Shown piece after piece: positions 29,701-36,147 of a stretch of 64,000 bases of DNA. The DNA is from Yponomeuta sedellus (taxonomy: Eukaryota; Arthropoda; Insecta; Lepidoptera; Yponomeutidae), in NCBI GenBank assembly GCA_934045075.1, contig OW203741.1, positions 652,501 through 716,500 of the forward strand, read 5' to 3'. Every line of letters begins with the position of its first letter. Within the stretch, counting starts at the first letter, position 1. The notes under the pieces were generated by a model that saw nothing but the letters and a program-made list of their open reading frames with translations, did not search any database and had not been told where the DNA came from. Both the position numbers and the translations under genes were made by a program.

Positions 29701-32700
29701 GCTAGAAACTCCCAGTTTTTTGTAACTCTAGTAAGTAAGCTTTAAAATGATTTTTGAAAGTAATTTTCACCGATATTTGCCTTATGGGTGGAGGAATATT
29801 GTTCCAGCATTTGGTTGCGTGATAGCGGAAACTGCCAGTGAAAGCTGCTGTGCGGTGTCTGTGGATCTCAAGAGGCTGCCGCGCTGACCTGGGATGTGCA
29901 GATGCAAATTGAGAGAATATCAGCTTTTGATAAAGATATTCTGGGCATTTATAATGGATAATATCAAACATGAGCGAGGCTAGATGCACAAGCCTACGCG
30001 AGGCCATATTAAGCGTGGATGTTTCGTTGAGATATGGAGTCACGTGACCACGAGGAGGAATGTCAAAGCAATATCTGCAGCATGCGTTCTGTACCCGCTG
30101 TATTAGACGCTGTGATTTATAAAGCAGTCGTGGCCCATAAACCAAGTCAGCGTAGTTAAGCCGAGACAGAATCAGAGACTCACATACAGTTATACGTGCT
30201 TTTTCACTTAGTAGGTTACGAATCTTGTACAAAATTTTTAATCTATAAAAGCAGTTCTTTACAAGGCTCGCAATATGAGTTTCAAATCGCAGTTCACCGT
30301 CCATGACAATGCCCAAATTCCTCGCTTCCTCAACACGATCAATATCTTTACCTAGTATCTGTATTTTAGGAGAAGCGTTAATAATTTTTTTTATTTGTGT
30401 CTTTGTACCCAGTACCATGTATTTAGTTTTAGCCGGATTTAATTTGAGCGCGTTTCTCTCAGACCAATTGGCTATCCTGTCCAAGTCCGCATTCATTTCT
30501 TTCAATGCCTGTGGCATTCTATCAGGGACTTCAGCCATGTACACTTGCAGGTCATCGGCATACTGATGGTACATGCTATTCTCTATCACCCTGACGAGAT
30601 CCGCACAGTATACGGTATAGAGGAGGGGGCCAAGTATAGAACCTTGCGGAACACCGCGGCTAACAAGTTTGGGAGTGGAAATAAGATCAACACCGTCACG
30701 CCTTCGAAGCTTTACGGATTGGTAGCGGTCATTCAGATAACTACCGAACCACTTTACAGCGTTTTGATCCAGCCCGTAGTATGCTAGTTTTGATAGCAAT
30801 AGAGGAACACTAATACTGTCAAAAGCTCGTGAGAAATCCAACAAAGTCAGGACCGTACCTCGACCAGCGTCCTGCTCTGCCAGTATGTTGTCGGTGACAT
30901 CAAGCAATGCCGTTACAGTACCGCGACCTCTTCGGAAACCCGACTGCCGTGATGGCAATATATTATGACTCTCCATGTAGTTTAATAATTGATAGTATAC
31001 CGCCTTTTCTAGTATTTTTGACAAAAACGAATATTCTCGGATAATATCGAATATTCAACAAAAATAAAGCGAGTTTGCATTTAGCAGATAGAGTCCTTGA
31101 TTCAGTTATCGGGGACTGAACACTGGCTGAAGAGAAACGCCCCGAGACCTACAAATACGACACATTCTAAGCGCAATTTGAATTTTACCTGAATTCGAGC
31201 TGGAACTCACGGCTAAACGGAGCTTCAAAATTAACATCAACATTGTTGTCTGAGGATAAGAGTAAAAACTAATTCAATTTAAGTATAAATAAGATGTCAT
31301 CACTGTTCATGTTCAAACACAGGGGATCATATTTATAGGAATCAATTTTTTTGGAAATGAACCAAAACAATTTTTTAACATAAAAATCGAAATCTTCGTC
31401 ACTAAGATGTAGTCTGTTATTGCCAACAATCTGGCTTGATGACAGGAAATTTAAGATAATTCTTATGACTGTCTTCTTTACTATGTTGTAGACATTTAAT
31501 TTGCAATAAAGTATATGACAGATGGCAAAGGTTAGGAGGAGGTGGAAGGTGCTGAAGGAGGCCTATGTCGAAGTGTCGGCAATTTTTTTTAATGCATGAC
31601 AATTATAATTATATCAATTTAATAAAAATGTAATTTAGACACCAAGTCAGTGAGATAAAGGCTATTTTTTTTATAATTATTTTATTCAATTAGTAGACAC
31701 AGCAAATACTACTTTCTCTGATATCGTACTTTAAAATTAAAAGTGGTAGAGAGTGAGTCAAAATCTTACACTTTGGCCTCAATACTTTTTCAAAAAATAT
31801 TTTTGCAAACACTACGATTTGTTTATTTTCTCTGAGTAAGTCGAATCCACTAATTTTGTGAAGACGTTTGGATGTTCGTTACTATAATAGCTGAACCAAT
31901 TTATATGAAATTTTTCTTAATTTACTTTGATAACTTTGCTTTGAATACTTGATATCTTGGTAATGCATTCCTGTGGGATAATGTGTAATGGGGCGAAACT
32001 GAGGGTTAAACTTATTGAATTGAACTAAAGGTTGAATCATACTTATTGACAGAATAGAGAATACAAATACCTCAATTGATCTTATCTCTTATCTTTTAAC
32101 TTATTGATGGCAATCATGGAATTTTATCAATAGGTAGCAACTGATGTATGAAACTTGAGATAAGATGGTCAAGCAGAATCCTTTTTTCTGCTGCGTTTTT
32201 CTTGTGGCCTATATTTTACATTGACATTCAGCAAAACAGAATGTAAATTCTTTATGTTGAAATATTTTTTTTGCTATGGTTTGACTTTTGGAAGAATGGC
32301 TTAGCTGTCTTTGGCCAAATTTATTTTACTATTTCATTGAGCAGTTATGCTCTGCTCCTGTGGTTGCACACCTGTTTTACCTTACAGAATTCAGACCTAC
32401 AAAAGATATGGAAATAAATTATGCAAACTATAACAATTTTCGTTGAATGATTTAATCCATGAAAATTTACTTTTGATTATGTAATACATAATACAGTCTT
32501 GTATAGCCTAGACAGGATTATCTTAGAAGGTCAGTAATGAAAAAGAAAACTAGGCCTTGTCTCCATTAGTAGAATAACCACATTTGTAAAGAACAAATTA
32601 GGTACCATTAGCTCCTTGAGAACCGGTTTACATTTCCTATGTTGCTTATGTATCATTGCTAAGCTTTGATGTCATACGTACATTTAGCAAGTCATCAATT

Positions 32701-34175
32701 GAATTTTGAAAGAGTCAATTACTTACACTAAACTTTTGTATGAAAGTCAAAATTTTATGGGTCTTTTATAAAACCTTGTTGTTTGCCATGAATCCTTGAA
32801 ATGCATAGTTTTATTGTTATGTGAATGGAGACCCTTATCTGTTGTTGTTGCTACATTCTATCCATTATGAATATACATTATGACAATAATTCTATACTCT
32901 ACATTCTAAACATTATGGATCGCTAATTCATAAATATAACTATTGAAATAAAGCATTACCGTGGTTTGTAGAAAAAATGAACCATGTTGGTTCTATAAAA
33001 ATATTGTAACCAAAAACTAAGGGGGTTTTTGGTATTTGCAAATCAGCATTTAGTGCAAAATAATCAAAAAAAAAAATATGTAGCAGTATCTAGATAGCAG
33101 GTATGAACACTGACTAGATTTTTTGTACATAGTATATTATTTATAGATAATAACAATACCAAAATCAATGTCACAGATGATTTTATGTGTAAGAAAACTC
33201 AGAAGCTCAACACTGTGTTGGAATTTGATCAACAATGTGTCAATATTATCAAACAAACTGTTTTGATAACACAGACATACTCCTTGGAATTGCAAATGTG
33301 GGAAATTTGGTACATTCCTCAGAAGCCTGTTGCAGAATTCAAATGATTTTCTTGTTAGATTGGTGCAAAGCAAAGCATTATACAATTCCTTGTAATAGAA
33401 AGGAACTGGCTGGTGGGCGGATCTTGAATTATGTATACCATGTAGTGTAGGCGTCTGGTCCACATAACACATAGCCAATAATTGCAGGGATTGTATAACT
33501 TGTTTACTTTCTAGTTCATTAGTCATTACTCCATGGATATGTTGAAACTTGGTAACTTGTTTCTTCTAATGGTAAGGTTATGATTAAAATCTCATTACCT
33601 TCTCACACAAAACGAAAGTAATAGTATATTCTTTCAGAATGTCCAGACTATAATCAAGTAAGGCAAATACTTGATTGTTCTAATGTAGAAGATACAGAGG
33701 CAAACTATAGTGTCGAATCTCAGTTAAATTGTACTGCACACTTTTGGCGTGTTGACTGAAAGGTATGATATCGGTTTATTGCGTCGCGACTAGCTGCCCG
33801 CGCCTAACTCCGTCCAAAAATTAAGGAATACAACAAAAACAACGGCTCACCTGACTCGAGATTCCTGCCCGCGCCACCCGTCATTTTCACCCACTTTTTA
33901 GTAAGAAATCGAAGCACACAGCTGATAAACGGTTAGTACACTTCTCCCTCCGCCACCCAGCACCATAATTCAGGCAGAAATTATAAAAAGAACCCAGTTC
34001 CAATGTCACAAAGGTAACACGCGGCTGACGTGAGAAGCGAGTCCGACGCCTCCTCGCAGCGTTTCGCGCGGCGCACTACGAACTCACAACCCCTAGCCAA
34101 TAATAAAACTTAGCATTATTTACCTTCTCCCTCATGGAAACTATCTCCGAAACTATTATCTTCGATTTCAGCCAT
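5626..34175 (-). CDS. atl: Atlastin, ER-fusion dynamin-like GTPase (whole gene, 10 common exons + 2 alternative first exons)
   Basis: Atlastin tethers and fuses ER tubules by GTP-driven dimerisation in the ER membrane. Coding exons on the minus strand: 34124-34175 (1A) or 33851-33884 (1B), then 15656-15879, 14785-14934, 12717-12872, 11564-11713, 9530-9668, 8678-8862, 7700-7921, 6867-7081, 6340-6406, 5626-5748. All junctions are GT-AG and the phases add up to 560 aa (1A) or 554 aa (1B), close to the roughly 541 aa of the fly protein. Visible in order (1A numbering): P-loop GAFRKGKS 72-79, switch-I RDTT 121-124, DTQG 149-152, G4 motif RD 220-221, middle three-helix bundle about 280-426, paired membrane segments about 453-475 and 479-497, and an amphipathic C-tail. 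Intron 1 is 18 kb and packed with transposons. Three protein-level points are recalled family knowledge: domain roles, the fly length and the tail helix. Confidence 0.95.
6340..6406 (-). CDS. atl: atlastin exon 10: start of cytosolic C-tail
   Basis: A short exon completing Arg (RYSGEM), then 22 codons ending in LWDN before a GTGAGT donor. It directly continues the second membrane segment (WAYIR-YSGE). Confidence 0.92.
6867..7081 (-). CDS. atl: atlastin exon 9: paired membrane segments
   Basis: 71 codons plus two bases. The conserved [15 protein letters not shown] lead-in is followed by two hydrophobic stretches separated by a short loop ([10 protein letters not shown]), forming the hairpin that anchors the protein in the ER membrane. 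Confidence 0.94.
7370..7515 (+). repeat. Dispersed LINE-like 3' end (family E)
   Basis: CTTTGACATTCAGCAAATAG and a tail of GAATTGAATT; related pieces at 14,590-14,745 (minus) and 32,090-32,270. Confidence 0.6.
7700..7921 (-). CDS. atl: atlastin exon 8: helical middle domain
   Basis: 74 codons, phase 0. Includes [13 protein letters not shown] and [11 protein letters not shown], the helices that rearrange during crossover dimerisation in the known family mechanism. Donor GTACTG. Confidence 0.93.
8100..8395 (+). repeat. Dispersed repeat family C
   Basis: Shares GTGGCCTAGTNGAACCGAG, TAACTTCTGACAGTAAG-like and GGAAGAGACCCGTGCCCCAG stretches with copies at 9,990-10,290, 12,905-13,245 (minus), 41,768-42,065, 46,920-47,235 and 52,095-52,245. 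No coding capacity. Class unknown to me. Confidence 0.7.
8678..8862 (-). CDS. atl: atlastin exon 7: linker and three-helix bundle
   Basis: Two bases complete a Glu codon, then 61 codons. [15 protein letters not shown] and [18 protein letters not shown] are hallmark middle-domain sequences. Donor GTGAGT, phase 0. Confidence 0.94.
8985..9075 (-). mobile_element. tRNA-like SINE head (reverse orientation)
   Basis: The reverse strand has GTGGTGTAGAGGTAGCG (box A) and GGTTCGAATCTCG (box B); short AT-rich tail. Faces the family-B copy at 9098. Confidence 0.6.
9098..9330 (+). mobile_element. tRNA-derived SINE (family B)
   Basis: Box A-like and box B (GGTTCGAATCC) with an ATGTACCAATCAATGACTTT junction and a body with CATCGTGAGGAAACC. 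Other copies at 19.3, 21.7, 22.4/28.5 and 58.2 kb. Confidence 0.75.
9530..9668 (-). CDS. atl: atlastin exon 6: end of GTPase domain
   Basis: 46 codons plus one base. [16 protein letters not shown] then CFLMPHPGL and a TNPAFDGRL segment, the conserved end of the globular domain. Donor GTTAGT. Confidence 0.93.
9990..10290 (+). repeat. Dispersed repeat family C (two pieces)
   Basis: Two overlapping partial copies, each starting at a CTTCTGACAGTAAG motif (about 10,007 and 10,190). Confidence 0.65.
11448..11640 (-). repeat. Duplicated edge of atlastin exon 5
   Basis: 11,448-11,520 is a decayed copy of 11,562-11,636 (CATGGTCT-CCC-CCATCAGCCC), including a GTATGT donor; spacing about 114 bp. Confidence 0.8.
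11564..11713 (-). CDS. atl: atlastin exon 5: G4 motif
   Basis: 50 codons, phase 0. [14 protein letters not shown] and [12 protein letters not shown] contain the RD guanine-specificity motif; donor GTAAAC. A decayed copy of the last ~75 nt with a GTATGT donor lies about 114 bp downstream, at 11,448-11,520. Confidence 0.94.
12717..12872 (-). CDS. atl: atlastin exon 4: DTQG nucleotide-binding motif
   Basis: 52 codons, phase 0 at both ends. [11 protein letters not shown] carries the G3 motif, followed by the conserved [18 protein letters not shown] segment. Acceptor AACAG, donor GTGAGC. Confidence 0.94.
12905..13245 (-). repeat. Dispersed repeat family C
   Basis: Reverse copy including the full 5' CACGAGCGG/CCTAATCGAA end; in atlastin intron 4 next to exon 12717-12872. 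Confidence 0.7.
13992..14180. mobile_element. MITE with ~70-bp inverted arms
   Basis: Left arm GGGCCTGTTTCACAATCTGC... mirrors the right arm ...GTGAAACAGGGGC. TAA on both sides is a plausible 3-bp target duplication. No coding capacity. Confidence 0.75.
14400..14490 (-). mobile_element. LINE C-terminal fragment
   Basis: The minus strand reads [19 protein letters not shown], the hallmark end of RTE-like LINE proteins. Confidence 0.65.
14590..14745 (-). repeat. Family E repeat
   Basis: Reverse copy with TTTACATTCTGTTTGCTGAA and GCCGCTGCCTTCGGGCCGTA. Confidence 0.6.
14785..14934 (-). CDS. atl: atlastin exon 3: switch-I region
   Basis: 50 codons, phase 0 at both ends. A Gly-rich linker is followed by [20 protein letters not shown] (switch I) and an LMWSEIF helix; donor GTATGC. 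The tetra-glycine near its start looks like an insertion relative to the fly protein. Confidence 0.93.
15370..15712 (-). repeat. 91-bp tandem array of the atlastin P-loop exon edge
   Basis: Copies of the exon end, donor and adjacent intron at periods of 91 bp (TGTGGACACC at 15461, 15552, 15643), plus an older fourth copy at about 15,370-15,460. Copies retain GTAGGT or GTGGGT donors but have stops and frame changes. Confidence 0.9.
15656..15879 (-). CDS. atl: atlastin exon 2: start of GTPase domain, P-loop
   Basis: Begins with TG completing a split codon and ends at HHK before a GTGGGT donor. It holds the P-loop GAFRKGKS and the arginine (R75) that family knowledge assigns to catalysis. The last ~57 nt and the donor are copied three times into the following intron (15,370-15,643). 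An apparent GTG start at 15880 is an artefact of the AG acceptor. Confidence 0.93.
16590..16980. repeat. Direct repeats around a palindrome in atlastin intron 1
   Basis: ACGAGAGAGAATACGTCATG and the following ~80 bp occur near 16,611 and 16,885, with a short piece at 16,727. An inverted pair (ATATTAAACGGTTCAAATCG) spans 16,750-16,851. A fragment of the same family is at 35,665-35,755. Confidence 0.7.
17156..17202. repeat. Perfect 22-bp-arm palindrome
   Basis: Arms 17156-17177 and 17181-17202 with a 3-nt loop. Another short palindrome (15-bp arms) is at 17047-17078. Confidence 0.9.
18095..18960 (+). mobile_element. LINE remnant: RT C-terminus and 3' tail
   Basis: Frame 18095-18613 encodes [36 protein letters not shown] and [12 protein letters not shown], homologous to the end of the 29.7-kb LINE but clearly a different family. 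AT-rich 3' sequence follows, with a CTATTCTATTC-type tail near 18,890-18,960. Confidence 0.8.
19285..19390 (+). mobile_element. SINE family B fragment
   Basis: Box-B-like GTTCGATTCCGG, GTACCAATAACTC, and the CTCATGAGGAAACCTAA body. Confidence 0.55.
19395..19545 (+). mobile_element. tRNA-derived SINE (family A), partial
   Basis: CCCATTAGCACAGTTGGGAG box A, damaged box B, the TTTAAGCCTCTAATATAGG tail and GCACGGGTTAGTGCATT end. Confidence 0.7.
19548..19715 (+). repeat. Dispersed repeat family D, 5'-truncated
   Basis: GGGCGGGCAGCAGCGCCCC to GCAGTGGACTAATATAGCC. Confidence 0.65.
19721..19980 (+). mobile_element. tRNA-derived SINE (family A), near full length
   Basis: A 5' region with ATTCCGATGTAAAATC, the tRNA-like part 19870-19943 (CCCATTAGCTCAGTTGGGAG, GGTTCGATTCCCGG) and the TTTTTAGCCTCTAATATAGG tail. 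The tRNA-like part folds into a near-complete cloverleaf, but position 33 is C and one acceptor pair is lost. Confidence 0.75.
21400..21596. mobile_element. MITE with ~58-bp near-perfect terminal inverted repeats
   Basis: Starts TGTAGACTTTTAGTCCGG and ends with its complement. A second copy, split by a LINE 3' end and microsatellite, lies at 39,313-39,955. Confidence 0.8.
21665..21840 (+). mobile_element. SINE family B body fragment
   Basis: Lacks the tRNA head; ACTCACTAACGGTAAAGGAA, CATCGTGAGGAAATC and GGCACGCGTGG match the other copies. Confidence 0.65.
21911..21916 (-). terminator. AATAAA downstream of the nested 118-codon frame
   Basis: TTTATT on plus, about 100 bp beyond the stop at 22016. 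In AT-rich DNA this hexamer can occur by chance. Confidence 0.3.
22016..22372 (-). CDS. Candidate nested small secreted cysteine-containing protein (unrecognised)
   Basis: A 118-codon frame inside atlastin intron 1, not repeated elsewhere in the window. It has a hydrophobic N-terminal stretch ([14 protein letters not shown]) ending in a plausible cleavage zone, a very acidic middle ([11 protein letters not shown]) and a C-terminal cysteine cluster ([13 protein letters not shown]). AATAAA lies 100 bp after the stop on the same strand. I do not recognise a family. It could be the last exon of a longer gene or chance; a SINE starts 60 bp upstream. Confidence 0.3.
   Translation of the reverse strand: MGKNVHRMLNHSKTMLFMITLPTILFFSPNIPGHAVVGKLNLRLNYKDSLSQDPQEIECDVQVSYDEVDHVEDESDVTRDHEAVQCDGHETLCKCASGMRCCGYFGDSRADRWSYSGE
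22430..22509 (+). mobile_element. tRNA-derived SINE, 5' head (interrupted by the LTR element)
   Basis: tRNA-like box A (GTGGTAGAGGAGCGGTAG) and a box-B-like stretch. The tail resumes at 28469 with GTATCAATGACTTTG, so this SINE is the insertion target. Confidence 0.75.
22510..22677 (-). repeat. 3' LTR of the Gypsy element
   Basis: 168 bp, identical to the copy at 28301-28468; TG...CA ends with short inverted termini. Confidence 0.95.
22847..26701 (-). CDS. Gag-Pol polyprotein of the LTR retrotransposon
   Basis: A single uninterrupted 1,284-residue frame with Gag and Pol fused, no frameshift. Gag region 1 to about 200; two CCHC-like zinc knuckles at about 205-245 (CSRCG and [14 protein letters not shown]); aspartic protease DSG at about 312; reverse transcriptase with FIDD at about 584; RNase H region with TDHKPL at about 805; integrase zinc finger from about 950 and a D-D-E core (D about 1013, D about 1068 in TADNG, E about 1102). 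Domain order protease-RT-RNase H-integrase is that of Ty3/Gypsy. All catalytic motifs look intact. Confidence 0.95.
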   Translation of the reverse strand: MALYTLEKFECEGEVGSVSVRWERWKRSLYIYLEAAGIDTDAKKRASLLHFGGSELQEIFYNIPGANVQEGDLFNIAIQKLDNYFAPKQSKVYERHLFRLIKQEPDERFEKFLVRLRLQAKKCQFENKEDEHIIDQVTEKCKTDELRKKILKTGDRITLDEIVAEANALEAIDRQLGNFGTKPAESQSINRVSTGKWKEKQSKRTLECSRCGSAKHLGRDNNCPARGKACLKCGLVGHFRNQCRTKQTQKRKLEEKESTNHGLGISKRSRTTNNIEETANIVASDQQIDYIFNIEDDARVTCNIGGTNVDMLIDSGCKHNLITDQTWSTMKRNNARVTNQNPNPGKTFVAYGSATPLKLLGSFDADIKLSGTLLNTTFYVIENGTRDLLGRVTATSLGVLQINLDINNIKIEAFPKFKDVLVTIPIDDAVKPVAQPYRRIPIPLEEKVEKKLNELLGKDIIEEVKGPSSWISPIVPVLKDCGDIRLCVDMRRANTAIKRENHPLPTMDELLPKVKDAKIFSKLDIKDAFHHIELHPESRHITTFITSKGLFQYKRMMFGISCAPEIFQKTLERILLCCEGVINFIDDILTFGKDIDEHDLRLKNVLAVLKEHNVMLRDDKCIFRIKKVNFLGHELSEKGVRPLDKYISVIKDFRAPTNIAELQSFLGLVNYVGKWIPHLATVTEPLKELLRKRSGRNTDIQEDWRECQKKAFNDLKSALMRVPNLGYYNPHDKTMVIADASPVGLGAVLVQINHNGPRIIAFGNKTLSSCERRYCQTEKEALALVWAVEHFNMFLYGKVFDLITDHKPLEVIFGPKAKPCARIERWVLRLQSYNFRVKYSPGKTNIADPLSRLCKVAVNPSAIFEDHVQTITESARPVAIPLEEITENSLQDAEIQKVKQGLYNDNWDETVKAYKMFQNELCFHGDILLRGSKIVIPTTLRERVLRAAHEGHPGIVAMKGRLRTKVWWPKCDKDAENICKACRGCVLVSFPSPPNPLKRRVLPSEPWVDIAIDLMGPLPSSDYILVVVDYYTRYKEVKICRSITSAEIIGQLKDIFSRLGNPVSITADNGRQFSSEDFKNFCSERNIKLHNTVPYWPQQNGEVERQNRDILKRLKISQAEKRNWKEALREYLMMYNSTPHTVTGKTPAELFFRRQFRDKLPMIQDMMHNTEDLEMRDRDKEQKEKGKEYADRKRRASSCDLEVGDKVYVKNMNKQNKLSLNYEPDTHTVEANKGGDISLRNDETGQRIRRNVVHLKRVEGQWKVLENGNNAGEADVHEEQSKSD
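26940..27335. repeat. ~18-bp minisatellite in the retrotransposon leader
   Basis: About 20 imperfect units alternating CAAACGCAATTTAATGCT-like and GATAGTAATTTAATACT-like variants, between the 5' LTR and gag. Because the period is a multiple of three it creates spurious lysine/leucine-repeat frames on both strands. Confidence 0.85.
28301..28468 (-). repeat. 5' LTR of the Gypsy element
   Basis: 168 bp, identical to 22510-22677, followed on the right by the second copy of GTATC. Confidence 0.95.
28469..28680 (+). mobile_element. tRNA-derived SINE, 3' body (continuation)
   Basis: Continues the 22430 head: CAATGACTTTGTTTTCT, then the body with GAGGAAACC and ACGCGTAGG-like stretches seen in copies at 9.1, 21.7 and 58.3 kb. 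Confidence 0.75.
28990..31024 (-). mobile_element. 5'-truncated jockey-type non-LTR retrotransposon (LINE)
   Basis: Contains the reverse-transcriptase frame 29702-31024 (440 codons) and a 0.7-kb AT-rich 3' region ending in a short GATA tail at about 28,994-29,010. The endonuclease and ORF1 are missing, so it was truncated on insertion just upstream of SKILEK. RT motifs: [32 protein letters not shown]. The C-terminal part resembles the fragments at 18.1 and 38.1 kb. Confidence 0.9.
29702..31024 (-). pseudogene. LINE reverse transcriptase, N-terminally truncated
   Basis: 440 codons, no internal stop. YADD active site intact ([13 protein letters not shown]). No proper start codon: the frame begins inside the conserved LSKILEK segment of the RT domain. 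A typical jockey C-terminal end ([25 protein letters not shown]) is present. Confidence 0.9.
31025..33850. other. Atlastin intron 1, AT-rich stretch
   Basis: No convincing gene. One 129-codon minus frame at 33137-33526 is unexplained; a family E repeat is at about 32.1-32.3 kb. Otherwise unique-looking AT-rich DNA. Confidence 0.5.
32090..32270 (+). repeat. Family E repeat
   Basis: ACTTATTGATGGCAATCATG through ACATTGACATTCAGCAAAAC; an older copy in atlastin intron 1. Confidence 0.55.
33851..33884 (-). CDS. atl: atlastin candidate alternative first coding exon 1B
   Basis: ATG at 33884 opens [11 protein letters not shown] plus a lone G before a GTGAGC donor. It has the same phase and terminal base as exon 1A, so it would splice interchangeably to 15879 and encode a different N-terminus. 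A GC-rich stretch at about 34,030-34,085 just upstream could be its promoter. It cannot be an internal exon after 1A, because reading through from a possible acceptor upstream of its ATG leaves the wrong phase. Confidence 0.5.
34124..34175 (-). CDS. atl: atlastin alternative first coding exon 1A
   Basis: ATG at 34175-34173 opens 17 codons ([17 protein letters not shown]) plus a lone G before a GT donor at 34123-34122. That phase and base fit the next atlastin exon, which starts with TG, giving Val18. The exon begins 400 bp from the divergent PDCL3 start. The link to atlastin is inferred from phase, strand and position; there is no transcript evidence. Confidence 0.7.
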
Positions 34176-34576
34176 AATCAAATTAATTTATTTCGAGAGA
34201 TAACGTGAATGAACATAGCGACATGTAATTTTTCCAACACGACGCAAGTTGACAACTTGACGGAAAAAATACAGTGTCATCTTTAATTGTTCTGTGGTGT
34301 CATCTGTCAAAATAGTGACGCGCTAAACGCTACCCAATCACGCTACCTCTAATACGCGAATCGGAACAAACCGGTAAAATACAGATAAAATCGTAAGCGG
34401 TTTTTGTCAAAACAGGAATGAGTCATCCTACTAATCTGTTTATGGTGTTAGTGTAATCTGTGGTGTGGTTGGTGTCAGATTTCTTGAAAAACAGATGCTC
34501 TGTGAAAAACAGCTAATTTGTGAAAAACAGTAATTTGCACAAAAAATCACAAAATCTACAGAGTAAACTAAAAAAA
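34176..34576. promoter_or_regulatory. Probable bidirectional atlastin/PDCL3 promoter
   Basis: 400 bp between divergent start codons, free of recognisable transposons. A CCAAT-like box lies at about 34,331 and CpG-rich stretches at about 34,310-34,375; I see no convincing TATA box. 5' UTRs of both genes must lie here. Inferred from layout. Confidence 0.55.
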
Positions 34577-34582
34577 ATGCAG
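34577..34582 (+). CDS. PDCL3: PDCL3 exon 1 (six-base coding part)
   Basis: ATGCAG directly followed by GTATAC; encodes the family-typical Met-Gln start. Too short to find by ORF length; chosen because the next exon begins NPNEDTEW in phase 0, matching family N-termini. Confidence 0.85.
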
Positions 34583-36147
34583 GTATACTGATTTGTAACG
34601 ACTCCCGCAATCAACCCTATAGGGCATACCATGGCAGTCAGTCGTAAATCTATTCAATTTATTTTTAGAACCCCAATGAAGATACAGAGTGGAATGATGT
34701 CCTCCGCGCCAAAGGCATCATACCCCAGAAGGAGGCCGAGGTTACGGAGGATGACATCGTTAGTATGATCGAGCAAACCATCCAGCAGAAGCAAGCTGAA
34801 AGTTAGTATCCTGAACCACTTGCTAGGTTATAAACACCTGTGACCATTTTAGGCTTCCATCTGAAACAAATTAGCGTAGACAGGGGGAGGAGGGTCCCAC
34901 TCATGCATAGTGTTGCATACCATATTTTTTTGCAATCCCCACCCTAGTTCCAAAAATTGTAATGCAGACTATGTACTTTTCTCACTACAGAAGATAAGCA
35001 GCTCTCTGAACTAGACCTAGACGGCCTCGACGAGCTAGAAGACTCTGAAGATGAGGCTGTTATAGAACAATACAGACAGAAGAGGATAGCAGAGCTGAAG
35101 CGACTATCAGAAAAGCCCAGATTTGGAGATGTGAAAGAGGTTTCTGGCCAGGATTATGTACAAGAAGTCAATAAAGCTGGTGAAAATATCTGGGTGGTAA
35201 TTCATCTATATAAACAAGGGTAGGCATACAATGGCAATTTATTCATTAGTTTCTATAAGTCTTATGGCACTACCTTCATTAAGCTTTAATTTTGGTATTT
35301 CACTTTCCATGTATCCTTTCATCTTCCTTTTTACAACTTAATGATTATGGCTGTCTCTGGTCCAACGCAGGCTGTCTCTTAGCCAGGGGCAGATAATTAA
35401 AGTCTACATTAATTTTTCAGCATTCAGCAATGTGCCCTATTGAACCAGCACTTGCGAGAGCTAGCAGCCAAATTTCCGTATACCAAGTTCCTCAAGGCGG
35501 TGGCCCAGACTTGCATCCCCAACTTCCCAGAGCGTAACCTGCCCAGTGTCTTTGTCTACTTTGAGGGTGATATGAAGAAGCAATTTGTTGGGCCTCACGA
35601 GCTCAGAGGAACTGCTCTTACTTGTGATGGTGAGGAGACAAGATTTTAATTGTCAGCTTAGTCTAATACCGATTATTTATTAGGTAAACCGAAATTACCT
35701 TATTTCCCTTATTGATATATAACTATGTGCGAGTATCGCGAATCATTAAGAAATTAATCATCTGCTATATACTAAAGCTGACAGACATCTGGAACGGTCT
35801 GATGATCGCCTATATAATTTCACACAAGAAAAAATTTAATAGGGACTTTTAAGAAGACAAGGAAAATTTATATACAAAGTTAACAAGGAAAATTATGTAG
35901 AACAAACAAACAATGATAATAACTGCTTGAAATTAGAAACATTAAATCAACCAGTAAAGCCTGGTCAGCCAGAGTGATTAGCAATTCACCATACACCTTA
36001 TGCTTTTAGGCAATTTGTTTTATTGTATTTCCAGAGTTGGAATTCATCCTTGGTCAGGTTGGAGCTGTGGACACAAAAATCACAGAAGACCCAAGACCTA
36101 AGATTAAAGACAAGATGTTCCAGGACCTGGGAAATAACGATTGGTGA
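34577..36147 (+). CDS. PDCL3: Phosducin-like protein 3 / viral IAP-associated factor homologue (whole gene, 5 exons)
   Basis: A thioredoxin-fold cytosolic protein of the phosducin-like family. By family knowledge it works with the CCT chaperonin in folding actin and tubulin and has been tied to caspase regulation. Exons 34577-34582, 34669-34801, 34991-35219, 35421-35629 and 36035-36147 join in frame to 229 aa (human about 239). The start MQ is a six-base coding exon; the sequence continues [17 protein letters not shown], an acidic helix, [21 protein letters not shown], a thioredoxin-like core with [12 protein letters not shown], and [13 protein letters not shown]. The family's usual acidic/serine tail is short here. 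It lies between atlastin (head-to-head, about 400 bp) and INTS1 (tail-to-tail). Codon use is much less GC-rich than in either neighbour. Confidence 0.95.
34669..34801 (+). CDS. PDCL3: PDCL3 exon 2
   Basis: Acceptor TTTTTAG, 44 codons plus one base, donor GTTAGT. Encodes the [12 protein letters not shown] motif and an acidic helix ending QQKQAE. Confidence 0.93.
34991..35219 (+). CDS. PDCL3: PDCL3 exon 3
   Basis: Acceptor ACTACAG. Acidic coiled segment ([15 protein letters not shown]) then KRIAELKRL and the start of the thioredoxin-like domain; ends two bases into the Gly codon of LYKQG. Confidence 0.94.
35421..35629 (+). CDS. PDCL3: PDCL3 exon 4: thioredoxin-like core
   Basis: Begins by completing Gly, then [32 protein letters not shown] and [14 protein letters not shown]. 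Donor GTGAGG. Confidence 0.95.
36035..36147 (+). CDS. PDCL3: PDCL3 terminal exon
   Basis: Completes Glu and encodes [15 protein letters not shown] to the C-terminus NNDW followed by TGA. The long acidic tail of vertebrate homologues is missing. Confidence 0.94.
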
